Part shown: positions 43,392 to 50,254 of the stretch, one piece after another | Layout of the letters: the number at the start of each line of letters is the position of its first letter | How positions within the stretch are numbered: the first letter of the stretch is position 1 | NCBI GenBank assembly: GCA_910587285.1 | Contig: CAJULM010000013.1 | Coordinates: 4,391-68,390 of the forward strand | Length of the DNA stretch: 64,000 bases | Direction of reading: 5' to 3' | DNA from: an uncultured Oscillospiraceae bacterium | Lineage (GTDB): Bacteria > Bacillota > Clostridia > Oscillospirales > Oscillospiraceae | The notes under the pieces: generated by a model | Database searches by the model: none | The model's input: only the letters and a program-made list of their open reading frames with translations | Told to the model about the DNA's origin: nothing | Translations under genes and position numbers: made by a program

Positions 43392-43891
43392 GAGTGAAGA
43401 ACAAGGGGTTTGGGCCGGTTTTGCTCCGATACTATCCCATTGGTACCCTTGGGCTGATGGATGACGGACGAGGGCTCAGCCGGGTGTTTCTCTGGCGCGA
43501 AGACGCGCTGCCCTGTGGCTGGCCGGAGGGGGAGACCCCGCTGACCGCGCAGGGAGCGGAGGAGTTGGACGAGTATTTTTCCGGCAAGCGCAAAGCATTT
43601 ACTGTGGCGCTGTCGCCTCATGGGACGGCGTTTCAACTATCCGTTTGGGAGGCGTTGAGAGCGGTGCCCTATGGACAGACCAAAAGCTACGGGCAGATTG
43701 CCGCGGCGGTGGGCAGACCGCAGGCCGCGCGGGCGGTTGGAATGGCAAATCATGACAATCCGCTGTTGATTTTTACGCCCTGCCACCGAATTGTGGGAAG
43801 CGGCGGGGCTCTTACCGGGTTTGCCTGCGGCTTAGAGGTGAAGCGCAGGCTGTTGGAACTGGAGGGTGCGCTTCCGGCGAACAAGAAGTAG
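43388..43891 (+). CDS. ogt: Methylated-DNA--protein-cysteine methyltransferase
   Basis: 167 residues. Seen: the active-site motif PCHRIVG, the FQLSVWEALRAVPYGQTKSYGQIA helix-turn-helix (split) and ARAVGMANHDNPL. Repairs O6-alkylguanine by suicidal alkyl transfer. Coupled to hprK. Confidence 0.95.
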   Translation: MRVKNKGFGPVLLRYYPIGTLGLMDDGRGLSRVFLWREDALPCGWPEGETPLTAQGAEELDEYFSGKRKAFTVALSPHGTAFQLSVWEALRAVPYGQTKSYGQIAAAVGRPQAARAVGMANHDNPLLIFTPCHRIVGSGGALTGFACGLEVKRRLLELEGALPANKK

Positions 43892-43923
43892 AGAGGCCCC
43901 TGGGCTGTACCCAGGGGCCTCTC
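43891..43923. terminator. Bidirectional terminator between ogt and the sigK fragment
   Basis: GAGAGGCCCCTGGG and CCCAGGGGCCTCTC form a 14-bp stem with loop CTGTA; on the plus strand TACTTCTTTT follows. It lies tail to tail between the ogt stop and the sigK-fragment stop. Confidence 0.9.
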
Positions 43924-43994
43924 TACTTCTTTTCATATTCCACGCGGAGCTTCTCCAGCGCTTTTTTCTCGATGCGGGAGACATCCCGCCGCGC
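43923..43994 (-). pseudogene. sigK: 3' fragment of a sporulation sigma factor gene (sigK-like), interrupted by an element
   Basis: 23 codons ending at a TAG: ARRDVSRIEKKALEKLRVEY then EKK. The SRIEKKALEKL block is the end of the region 4.2 recognition helix of SigE/SigK-family sigma factors and is closest to SigK. The codon before the fragment is TAA, and the next 50 bp read as unrelated DNA, so the rest of the gene is missing on this side. No start codon. In B. subtilis and C. difficile the skin element splits sigK in this way and is excised in the mother cell. The 5' part should lie past the window end on the minus strand. Confidence 0.75.
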
Positions 43995-44084
43995 TTAATG
44001 TAAACGACGCCCGAAAAGCCTTGCGGCGCAAGGGCTTGACCGAATGCCGGATATTTTTGGTAGCGCCGCGCTTATTGTAAGCGA
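43987..44084. repeat. 21-bp direct repeat pair at the element left end (candidate attachment region)
   Basis: Copies at 43987-44007 and 44064-44084 (CGCCGCGCTTAATGTAAACGA versus the same with two changes). The first copy runs across the sigK-fragment/element junction. Between them lies an imperfect inverted repeat AAGCCTTGCG / CGCAAGGGCTT at 44016-44036. Plausible recombinase core or accessory sites. Confidence 0.6.
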
Positions 44085-44191
44085 TTGAAAATTTTAGAAA
44101 AGATAGGCGGTCATTCATCAAAATTCGGACGCCGTTTTTATCTGTACGCTTATTAGAGTGCTGTTACACAGCATTGTCATAAGCTTACAGC

Positions 44192-44220
44192 TTTACAAAA
44201 ACGCCAATATGAAGTATAAT
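44192..44220 (+). promoter_or_regulatory. Near-consensus sigma-A promoter
   Basis: TTTACA, 17-nt spacer, TATAAT on the plus strand. Confidence 0.85.
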
Positions 44221-44226
44221 ACAAAC

Positions 44227-44398
44227 AGCTGTTAGATTTATGGCGGAAAGTCATAAAGACGGGATGCCGCACCTCCCTATAGAGGTCAGATACTTTTCCT
44301 CTTTTAAGCCCATATCCGGACCATAGAGTGAGAGCCCAAATTATAGGGCGTAAAAAGAAGGAGAGTTACCTGCAGTCGCAAGTAACTCTCCTATTTTT
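44227..44398 (+). ncRNA. Short transcription unit: candidate small RNA or 28-codon peptide
   Basis: About 170 nt from the promoter at 44192-44220 to the hairpin GGAGAGTTAC / GTAACTCTCC (44360-44391) with TATTTTT. Internal hairpins include ACCTC-CCTATA-GAGGT and GCCC-AAATTATA-GGGC. A 28-codon frame (MAESHKDGMPHLPIEVRYFS and on) is present but has no strong ribosome site. It is the only plus-strand unit at this end of the element. The terminator also serves the convergent minus-strand gene. Confidence 0.55.
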
Positions 44399-44402
44399 AT
44401 TT

Positions 44403-44834
44403 TCAGGCATTGCCAAAGTCATGTTTCTCCAGCTTTTCGCTGTACACCCGCTCAATGTTCTGAATTGCCAGCACCGCCCGGTTGTTCTCATATTCCGGGT
44501 GCTCCTTACAGTAGCGCTCATAAAAGTCAATCTCGGAAAGGGCTTCAATGAAATCCTCTTGTGTATGGGGGATGTTGTCCTGCAAAAGCTCTCAATTGAA
44601 ACGCAGAATTTGAACCCGGTGCGCATCCGCATTGCGCTCGTCATCAATACGGATATGGCCGTCCAGCCGCTCCTGCACCTCGTTCAGCTTGGTCATCACA
44701 TCACCATTCAGTGCCTTTCCAATCGCTTTCGCAATCTTAGACCAGGGGTTGACCTTGATGGGTGCAATCTGAATCAAGGTCATCAGGATAACCAGGACGC
44801 CACTGGAGCTCGCCAAAATTTCCTGGATACTCAT
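44403..44834 (-). pseudogene. Phage lysis-module protein interrupted by an in-frame TGA
   Basis: From the ATG at 44834: a transmembrane segment (GVLVILMTLIQIAPIKVNPW), then LNEVQERLDGHIRIDDERNADAHRVQILRFN, followed by TGA at 44592-44594. The same frame continues for 63 coding-like codons (ELLQDNIPHTQEDFIEALSE ... VYSEKLEKHDFGNA). I remember related phage proteins as one continuous chain across this point. Either a nonsense mutation, TGA read-through, or two proteins with re-initiation at the TTG at 44585. Confidence 0.7.
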
Positions 44835-44836
44835 GG

Positions 44837-45169
44837 TTACGCACCTGCCTTCTCCGTAGGTGCGTTGACCGTTTTGCTCATCTTGCACAGGTTGTCAATG
44901 AGCTTGCTGATAACCTCCATGTCGATGTCGTAGTTGACTGTCTCAGACGATGCCTTGACCATAGCCAGCACCCACTCCTTACGGTCTGCGCCGTTGTCAA
45001 ACTTCTCTTCGGCGGTTGCTATGTACTTCATGACCATGTCGAGCACCTTACCCCAGTTCTTCTCTTTTACAGCCTTTTGAACATACTCCGCCAGCTTGAT
45101 AGCCAGCGGGATTGCGGTGGCAAGACCGGCGATAACAGACACAATAAGCTGCATCCACTCTATGTTCAT
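44837..45169 (-). CDS. Phage holin (LL-H type)
   Basis: 110 residues; ATG at 45169 chosen with AGGAG 8 nt upstream. N-terminal transmembrane helix (LIVSVIAGLATAIPLAIKLAEYV), then a charged helical domain (WGKVLDMVMKYIATAEEKF ... SKLIDNLCKMSKTVN). Fits the LL-H-type phage holin family and lies in a lysis cluster with an endolysin. Confidence 0.8.
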   Translation of the reverse strand: MNIEWMQLIVSVIAGLATAIPLAIKLAEYVQKAVKEKNWGKVLDMVMKYIATAEEKFDNGADRKEWVLAMVKASSETVNYDIDMEVISKLIDNLCKMSKTVNAPTEKAGA

Positions 45170-45284
45170 AGTCATTTCTCCTCTCAAAAATACAAAAAGG
45201 GCGATTAAGCCCTTCATACCTGTTGATTTCGCGCCCATGCTGTGGTATTATTGATTCATCATCAAATGCGGGGAGTTCGATAAC

Positions 45285-45464
45285 ATGCAATACAAAATTT
45301 TAGAATCGACAGCACAGAAACTCGCCACAGAGTGGGCTTTGCAAAAATTAGGACATAGTCTCGGATATTACAGCACAGCAGGTACGCTGATGGATGATTT
45401 CCTGCCCAAATACAATGAGGCGATGGAAGCAATCGAAAAGTACAATCAATCTACAGATTCTTGA
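45285..45464 (+). CDS. Small protein of unknown function (59 aa)
   Basis: ATG with GGGGAG 9 nt upstream and an extended -10 box (TGGTATTAT) about 30 bp before it. The product is helical and soluble (LESTAQKLATEWALQKLGHSLGYY ... AIEKYNQSTDS). It is transcribed against its neighbours and overlaps the convergent small gene at 45446 by 19 bp. Confidence 0.6.
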   Translation: MQYKILESTAQKLATEWALQKLGHSLGYYSTAGTLMDDFLPKYNEAMEAIEKYNQSTDS

Positions 45465-45595
45465 ACAGGTCGTACCATCATTTCATCATCCAGCCATTCT
45501 AAGATATATCCAACATCCTTAACGGTGGTTTCATACTCAGTCAGAATCTTGACGATTTTTCTTGCCACATCCCGATATTCAACACCTTTCCTCAT
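45446..45595 (-). CDS. Small protein of unknown function (49 aa)
   Basis: ATG after GGAGGTGAGAAATGAC. Helical peptide (GVEYRDVARKIVKILTEYETT ... YILEWLDDEMMV). It belongs to the minus-strand lysis operon between the holin and a membrane protein gene. Confidence 0.6.
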   Translation of the reverse strand: MRKGVEYRDVARKIVKILTEYETTVKDVGYILEWLDDEMMVRPVQESVD

Positions 45596-45653
45596 GTCAT
45601 TTCTCACCTCCGAAATATCATGTGGGAGCCGCCATCACAGCGACTCCCATTCC

Positions 45654-46010
45654 TCAAATTGCAGGGCTATCCTCGACCCCGCCATCCTGTGTGAAGCCTG
45701 CCGCCTCGGCAGCGGCGAACTTAATTCCCACACCATTGGCACCTGTATTTTCGCGCTCACTCTTTCGCACAACGCTGTTCAAAACAATGCCAATCGCTGT
45801 TCCAATCGGGGCAAACACAGCGGTATAGCAAGCAAGAGCACCCATGTACTGATACTGAATGCTTTTCAAGGCGAGGTAAAATCCTCCCGCAAGTCCCGCC
45901 GCCAATAGCGCAATGAGACAGAAAGCCATCAAATTAGTTGTTCCGATATCTTTGCACTTTTTTCTGCGCCGTTTGGGTTTCTTCCGGTCTCGCTCGATCT
46001 TGATGGTCAT
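45654..46010 (-). CDS. Small basic membrane protein
   Basis: 118 residues. Very basic N-terminus (IERDRKKPKRRRKKCKD), two transmembrane helices (MAFCLIALLAAGLAGGFYLAL and YMGALACYTAVFAPIGTAIGIVL) and a short C-terminal tail. It starts 4 bp after the endolysin stop. Possibly an additional lysis or spanin-like factor; not recognised. Confidence 0.65.
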   Translation of the reverse strand: MTIKIERDRKKPKRRRKKCKDIGTTNLMAFCLIALLAAGLAGGFYLALKSIQYQYMGALACYTAVFAPIGTAIGIVLNSVVRKSERENTGANGVGIKFAAAEAAGFTQDGGVEDSPAI

Positions 46011-46013
46011 AAG

Positions 46014-47345
46014 TTATACCTTACCCATCATTTTTGCGAATCGGTACAGCACCGTAACAAACTGCTCCCGAGTGAGAATGTCCGCCCACATATAGTTGGG
46101 CTCACCATTGATTTCCGTGCCATTGCCAGCAATCAGGCCGGTGGAGGCCGCCCATTCACGAGCCTCCTGGCTCCATGCCCCGCTGTCGTTATCCTGAAGC
46201 TCCTTGCGCATCTCGATCCAGAGTTCCTTGAAACGTGCTATATCCATATTGTCATCCTCCTTGTTGTTATCGAGTCTCCGATTTACTTCATCCGCAATCT
46301 GTCCGTGTAGATTATATAGATAGTCTCCGGGACAGGATTTATCAGCAAACCAGCGATGAACGGTCATATTCTGCTTGTCCACCTGACCAACGAGCGACTT
46401 ATCTCCTTTCCAGCGAAGTCGTCCGATTTCTGGATTTCTCCGGCAAATGTCGGTCAACAGAGAAATCAGGGCTTCCATCGCCTTGTCTGTAACGGCATAA
46501 GGATGCTTAGTATCGCTTGCAACCTCAATGGTGATGGCCCTATAGTCATTTTGGCTCCCCGAGATGCCGTTGACGGAATGTTTCCCCCCAGAGCACCAGG
46601 AACGGTTCTTTTCCTCAACACACAGGCCAATGGACCCATCATACCCGACAACATAGTTGCATGAAGCACCCTTGCTGCTTGGCTTGAATACTTCGCAGCC
46701 ACGCTTGGCGTTTACTTGACCAACAAAGCAGTGGATAGTGACCGTATCAATCGTATGGTTTCTCGGCCCAGAATGGTTTGGGCTAAAGTTTGTGTGTGTT
46801 ACAAGAGGACTATTGCTCATAGTTACCATTTCTCCTTTCTTGTCGGATGCAAACATATCATAGTATTTTTGTGCATACTCAGTCCGCCTTGCCTGAACGG
46901 CCAGGTTGTCCTTTCCTGCCGGGCGCTCAAACTGAAGCAGAACAGCGTCAGATGCCTCATGCACAGATGTCGCACTCATAAGCGTCACCAGGATGCCCTG
47001 GAAGCTCTCTGACAGCTCTTTGATAAGGAACCTGAGCTGGGCGTTAATGTCACCAATGGACGAGCTAACAGCCTTACAGAAGGCAAGGAGAGCCTGCTTC
47101 CTTGACCAATGCGTCCACTGTGCCAGGCCGTAGCCAGCCCTGTCGTAGATGAAGTTTGTGTACTTACCGCTGTCCACAGCGGCGGTGTATGTCTCGTCCG
47201 TATAGCCAAGAGTCGTTTCATATGTGTTCTGGAGGTTCTTCGGATTCAGGCCACTTTCGGCGAACAGATTACCCATCAGGCCCGCCGCCCCAGCATCGGT
47301 TATACCCTGGGACTTCAGGAACCTCCAGATCGTAGCTTCGTTCAC
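46014..47345 (-). CDS. Bifunctional endolysin: tail-lysozyme-like plus amidase
   Basis: 443 residues, GTG start after AGGAGGTGGTTTC. Residues 1-165 match the lysozyme-like N-terminus of the first prophage's endolysin (ITDAGAAGLMGNLFAESGLNP ... GYGLAQWTHWSRK in pieces). Residues about 175-350 are an N-acetylmuramoyl-L-alanine amidase of the Amidase_2/PGRP type (HTIDTVTIHCFVGQ, YDGSIGLCVEEKNRSWCSG, MTVHRWFADKSCPGDYL with zinc histidines). The C-terminal ~80 residues resemble an S-layer/wall-binding repeat (WAASTGLIAGNGT ... LTREQFVTVLYRFAK). Confidence 0.92.
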   Translation of the reverse strand: MNEATIWRFLKSQGITDAGAAGLMGNLFAESGLNPKNLQNTYETTLGYTDETYTAAVDSGKYTNFIYDRAGYGLAQWTHWSRKQALLAFCKAVSSSIGDINAQLRFLIKELSESFQGILVTLMSATSVHEASDAVLLQFERPAGKDNLAVQARRTEYAQKYYDMFASDKKGEMVTMSNSPLVTHTNFSPNHSGPRNHTIDTVTIHCFVGQVNAKRGCEVFKPSSKGASCNYVVGYDGSIGLCVEEKNRSWCSGGKHSVNGISGSQNDYRAITIEVASDTKHPYAVTDKAMEALISLLTDICRRNPEIGRLRWKGDKSLVGQVDKQNMTVHRWFADKSCPGDYLYNLHGQIADEVNRRLDNNKEDDNMDIARFKELWIEMRKELQDNDSGAWSQEAREWAASTGLIAGNGTEINGEPNYMWADILTREQFVTVLYRFAKMMGKV

Positions 47346-47471
47346 GAAACCACCTCCTATAAAACATTGATTTTATAGCCGTATACGCAGAATGGGAGCC
47401 GCCTCAATGGCGCGCTCCCATTTTCCATCATATATTCTTACTCGATTTTGAGCATAGCTGTCAAACCGTTT

Positions 47472-48401
47472 TTACTCTTCCTCTTCTTCTGTATGAGATT
47501 CCAGCTCTTTTGTAAAAAATTTCGGAAGCGCCTGCATTTCTAACGATGGAAAAGCCGTCTTGATTTCTTCGGGGGAATCAATGGCCGCATATATTTCCAT
47601 ACCTTTTTGAGACCATTCCATCAAAACATCTAAAGTCATTCGAATGCGTTCAATATCCTCTGGATTAGTGACATTTTTATCCTGAGCTAACTCAGCTGCT
47701 GCTTGAGCAGTCAGCCCTTTTATGATTTTTTTATTGGACTCTACAACCTGCTGCAAAATCTCGGTCTTCATTTCAACTTGTTTCACTACTTCTTCGTACT
47801 CTTTCAACTTCAGTGATTGGGCGCGAAGTGCATGGACCCTCCCTACGATAGCCGCTATGGTGCTCGTAATAAGATTTGCCACAGCGCTGCCAATGACCGT
47901 GAACGTGAGCCACGAAGAACCGACATCAACTCCGCGCAGTTTGATTTGCCCGCCATCACTTTGGAGCAACGGGCATTGTGTAAATACGATGTTTAAATCC
48001 TTTGTCAGCTCTGCCAATTCGGCTAAGGTTATATCTGGAGGCAGCTTTACATCAAAGCCATCGGATTCAACCTCAACGTCCAATGCCGCACACATACTTT
48101 GCATGACGAGCAAACTTGACTTAATTTCTTGTGCTGCTTGAGATATTTTATTTCTATCCGCATTGGTAAGAGCGCCGGGCTCCCCCTTATAAAATGTGTT
48201 GTGCGTGCTGTAGATAAGTTCGATTTGTTTATTAATCTCAGGAAATGGCCTGAGAGGCTCTAACAGAGCCACAAGTTTGTGCGCATTCCGACAGGAATAT
48301 GCCGTAACATCTCCCCGGACATTTTTGTGTTCAACAAATATTGGGTCAACCCAGGTATCCAGTGCGTGCTTTACTAAATAAAACATTTCTTGTACTCTCA
48401 T
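47472..48401 (-). CDS. Candidate lysogenic protein with central membrane segment
   Basis: 309 residues; ATG at 48401 chosen with AGAGGTG 7 nt upstream (a TTG lies 9 bp before). N-terminal helical domain, a central beta/hydrophobic part (VGSSWLTFTVIGSAVANLITSTIAAIVG in pieces), a coiled coil (YEEVVKQVEMKTEILQQVVESNKK) and a very acidic end. It has a strong vegetative promoter of its own, so it is likely made in the lysogen. No family recognised. Exclusion or defence is a guess from context. Confidence 0.7.
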   Translation of the reverse strand: MRVQEMFYLVKHALDTWVDPIFVEHKNVRGDVTAYSCRNAHKLVALLEPLRPFPEINKQIELIYSTHNTFYKGEPGALTNADRNKISQAAQEIKSSLLVMQSMCAALDVEVESDGFDVKLPPDITLAELAELTKDLNIVFTQCPLLQSDGGQIKLRGVDVGSSWLTFTVIGSAVANLITSTIAAIVGRVHALRAQSLKLKEYEEVVKQVEMKTEILQQVVESNKKIIKGLTAQAAAELAQDKNVTNPEDIERIRMTLDVLMEWSQKGMEIYAAIDSPEEIKTAFPSLEMQALPKFFTKELESHTEEEEE

Positions 48402-48429
48402 TTCCAACACCTCTTACTGTGATATCATA

Positions 48430-48458
48430 ATTATATAATACAATAAGAGATATTTCAA
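48430..48458 (-). promoter_or_regulatory. Sigma-A promoter of the candidate lysogenic gene
   Basis: Minus strand TTGAAA, 17-nt spacer, TATAAT, about 30 bp before the start codon. Confidence 0.85.
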
Positions 48459-48539
48459 CAATAAATCAGGCTTTTCTACAAAATCAAAGAATTTTGTAAT
48501 GTGGCCGTTTTTCTTTGCTTTTTTGCTGCAATAAGAAAG

Positions 48540-48562
48540 AGCCGCCCGCAATGGACGGCGCT
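48540..48562 (-). terminator. Hairpin after the fibre-like genes
   Basis: GCCGTCC...GGGCGGC stem on the minus strand, followed by TCTTTCTTATTG. It separates the upstream minus-strand genes from the promoter at 48430. Confidence 0.65.
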
Positions 48563-48571
48563 AAATCTTGC

Positions 48572-48847
48572 TTAGCAATACATCATGGCAAGGTGCTCAA
48601 GCTGACTTTTTGCCTCCTCTTTTTCTGTATAGTCCAAACTCGTATCAAGCTCGATTGCCGATATATCACTGTCTGTCACCAGTCCGTAGATATAACCGCT
48701 ACAATGGTCGCGAACATATTGGTCGGAATCAAATGTTGTGATGGTAATGCCGAGACAGCAGGGCTGCTCCGGGGCCAGAACCTCCTGAGCGGTTCCAGCT
48801 TCAGAACAATACGCTGGGATTCCATATATACCATAATCGGAGAGAGT
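48572..48847 (-). CDS. Coding frame without a conventional start (phage protein fragment?)
   Basis: 92 open codons between a TGA (48848-48850) and the TAA at 48572. The translation (YGIYGIPAYCSEAGTAQEVL ... DYTEKEEAKSQLEHLAMMYC) has normal protein composition, while the overlapping frames are Arg/Ser/Pro-rich and look non-coding. No ATG, GTG or TTG occurs in the first third. It may start at a rare codon (ATA/ATT), or be a 3' remnant of a gene in the same frame as the upstream one. Confidence 0.5.
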   Translation of the reverse strand, partial: TLSDYGIYGIPAYCSEAGTAQEVLAPEQPCCLGITITTFDSDQYVRDHCSGYIYGLVTDSDISAIELDTSLDYTEKEEAKSQLEHLAMMYC

Positions 48848-48871
48848 TCAATAAAAATTATCTGCTTGTAA

Positions 48872-49327
48872 TTATTTTGTGCCCGTGCAAGAAATATAAC
48901 GAACATTGAGTGTCCCAGGTGAAAGGTTTGTTGTAGTATAGAAATCTTTTGTAAACCTATCAATATATAGATACGCCGACTGAGATCCACCGCTGGAAGG
49001 TTTATTGTTTTTGCTCGTTGCCGTTGAACTCCCCGCATTATAAATCCCGTAGGCGTATGATGTAGAAACATTTGATGTGTATATGTAATCAATCCATGTA
49101 TATCCGCCGATAGAGTTGCGCTGGCCGGAGGACGTGAGTGAAAACGATTTGGTGGCGCAACTCCTGTCGAGAAAACTCATTAGCTCGCTATTTGCGTATA
49201 CGGCATCCCGGTGTTTTTGAGAGTCGGCGACACAATACAGAAAATACGGCGCGTTCAAGCATTGGTCGAAATTATCCTGGTTCAGTACGTCTGCCACGAA
49301 AGTTGTGTTTTCATTCAGCAGACCCAT
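48872..49327 (-). CDS. Beta-rich phage protein, possibly fibre tip
   Basis: 151 residues. N-terminal half (FVADVLNQDNFDQCLNAPYFLYCVADSQ) then a Ser/Thr/Tyr/Gly-rich beta region (SSTATSKNNKPSSGGSQSAY, NLSPGTLNVRYISCTGTK) that looks like a receptor-binding tip. The ribosome site is weak. It lies at the left of the replication operon, after a strong terminator. Function unassigned. Confidence 0.55.
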   Translation of the reverse strand: MGLLNENTTFVADVLNQDNFDQCLNAPYFLYCVADSQKHRDAVYANSELMSFLDRSCATKSFSLTSSGQRNSIGGYTWIDYIYTSNVSTSYAYGIYNAGSSTATSKNNKPSSGGSQSAYLYIDRFTKDFYTTTNLSPGTLNVRYISCTGTK

Positions 49328-49397
49328 GCTTTGCTTATTGTCATGTGCGATATAGCAAAAAAGTTTTTATATTGTATCATAAAGACACCCCATCAAA

Positions 49398-49436
49398 CCC
49401 CCTAAAAACCGTTGTGCAACAACGGTTTTTAGGGGG
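49398..49436. terminator. Perfect 17-bp bidirectional terminator
   Basis: CCCCCTAAAAACCGTTG, loop TGCAA, and its exact complement. TCATTTTTTT follows on the plus side and TTTGATG on the minus side. It ends the RNA polymerase operon (stop at 49466). Confidence 0.9.
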
Positions 49437-49465
49437 TCATTTTTTTCAACACGCTGCGTACTGTT

Positions 49466-50254
49466 TTATTGTGCCTCGGACATCACTTGCCTGTGGGAAG
49501 TCTGTCTCTCCCTCATGACCCAGTTTACTCTCTGCCTCACGCCGACCTCAACGGCACAACTGGGGCAATATTTTTGCCGCCTGCCCCTGGCGGGTTCCTG
49601 GATTTTAACCGTGAGCCCGCAATTCTCACACTCGAAGTATGGGCCTCCGTAGTATTTGAGATACTGATAGCCCAGGTTTCTAAAATCCTGGATATGTAAT
49701 GCCGCCTCTCCGTCCTCCATGGAGACGACCCGGACATTCAGGTTGTCGATTTTCTTGGAGAACCGAATCATCCCGGCGGCCTTCAGCTCGGCGAACATGG
49801 CGCTCTGCCGCTTGATTGAGGTGCTGATGTTGGCCATCTGCATGATTTCCCGGTCGGACGTGTTGACCCAATGGTCGTTCTTCTCCGACACGGCGTCCCA
49901 ATACTTCGCTACACAGAGAAGGGCGAAGGCGAGGCGGCGGAGCTGCCTGCCCTCCAGCTTCTCTATGGCCTCCATCTCCTCGACTGAGATATCAACGCCA
50001 TCCATTTTGATGATGCGGTACTTATCCACGTTCTTTGTGATTTTGTCCAGCACATCAGACCAGCCGGGCAAAGAAGCGGACGGGTCACACTGAATCAGGA
50101 ACGTGTCAAGCATCTTCCGAATCTCTTGCTTGCTATACTGGTTGGCGAAGTAATACTTCGCCACTCTGTTCAGTGTCTCCACCGGGTGCTTACCCAGGTC
50201 ATGGTTGTTAATCATGCGCTCCGCCCACTCATATTCGTTAAGGACAATACTCAT
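49466..50254 (-). CDS. HTH plus zinc-ribbon protein of the phage RNA polymerase operon
   Basis: 262 residues. Middle part has a winged-helix-like pattern (TSDREIMQMANISTSIKRQSAMFAELKAAGMI in pieces). The C-terminus has a zinc ribbon with CENCG and CPSCA (Cys about 204, 207, 226, 229). It overlaps the end of the RNA polymerase gene by 17 bp, so it is coupled to it. A transcription accessory role (promoter recognition or elongation) is a reasonable inference. Confidence 0.75.
   Translation of the reverse strand: MSIVLNEYEWAERMINNHDLGKHPVETLNRVAKYYFANQYSKQEIRKMLDTFLIQCDPSASLPGWSDVLDKITKNVDKYRIIKMDGVDISVEEMEAIEKLEGRQLRRLAFALLCVAKYWDAVSEKNDHWVNTSDREIMQMANISTSIKRQSAMFAELKAAGMIRFSKKIDNLNVRVVSMEDGEAALHIQDFRNLGYQYLKYYGGPYFECENCGLTVKIQEPARGRRQKYCPSCAVEVGVRQRVNWVMRERQTSHRQVMSEAQ

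Noticed and set aside
43933..44121. 62-codon minus-strand frame across the sigK junction
   Set aside because: It is in a different frame from the sigma fragment, has no ribosome site, and consists of repeat sequence.
48676..49092. 138-codon minus-strand frame
   Set aside because: Overlaps the better-supported frames ending at 48872 and 48572; Arg/Pro/Ser-rich composition.
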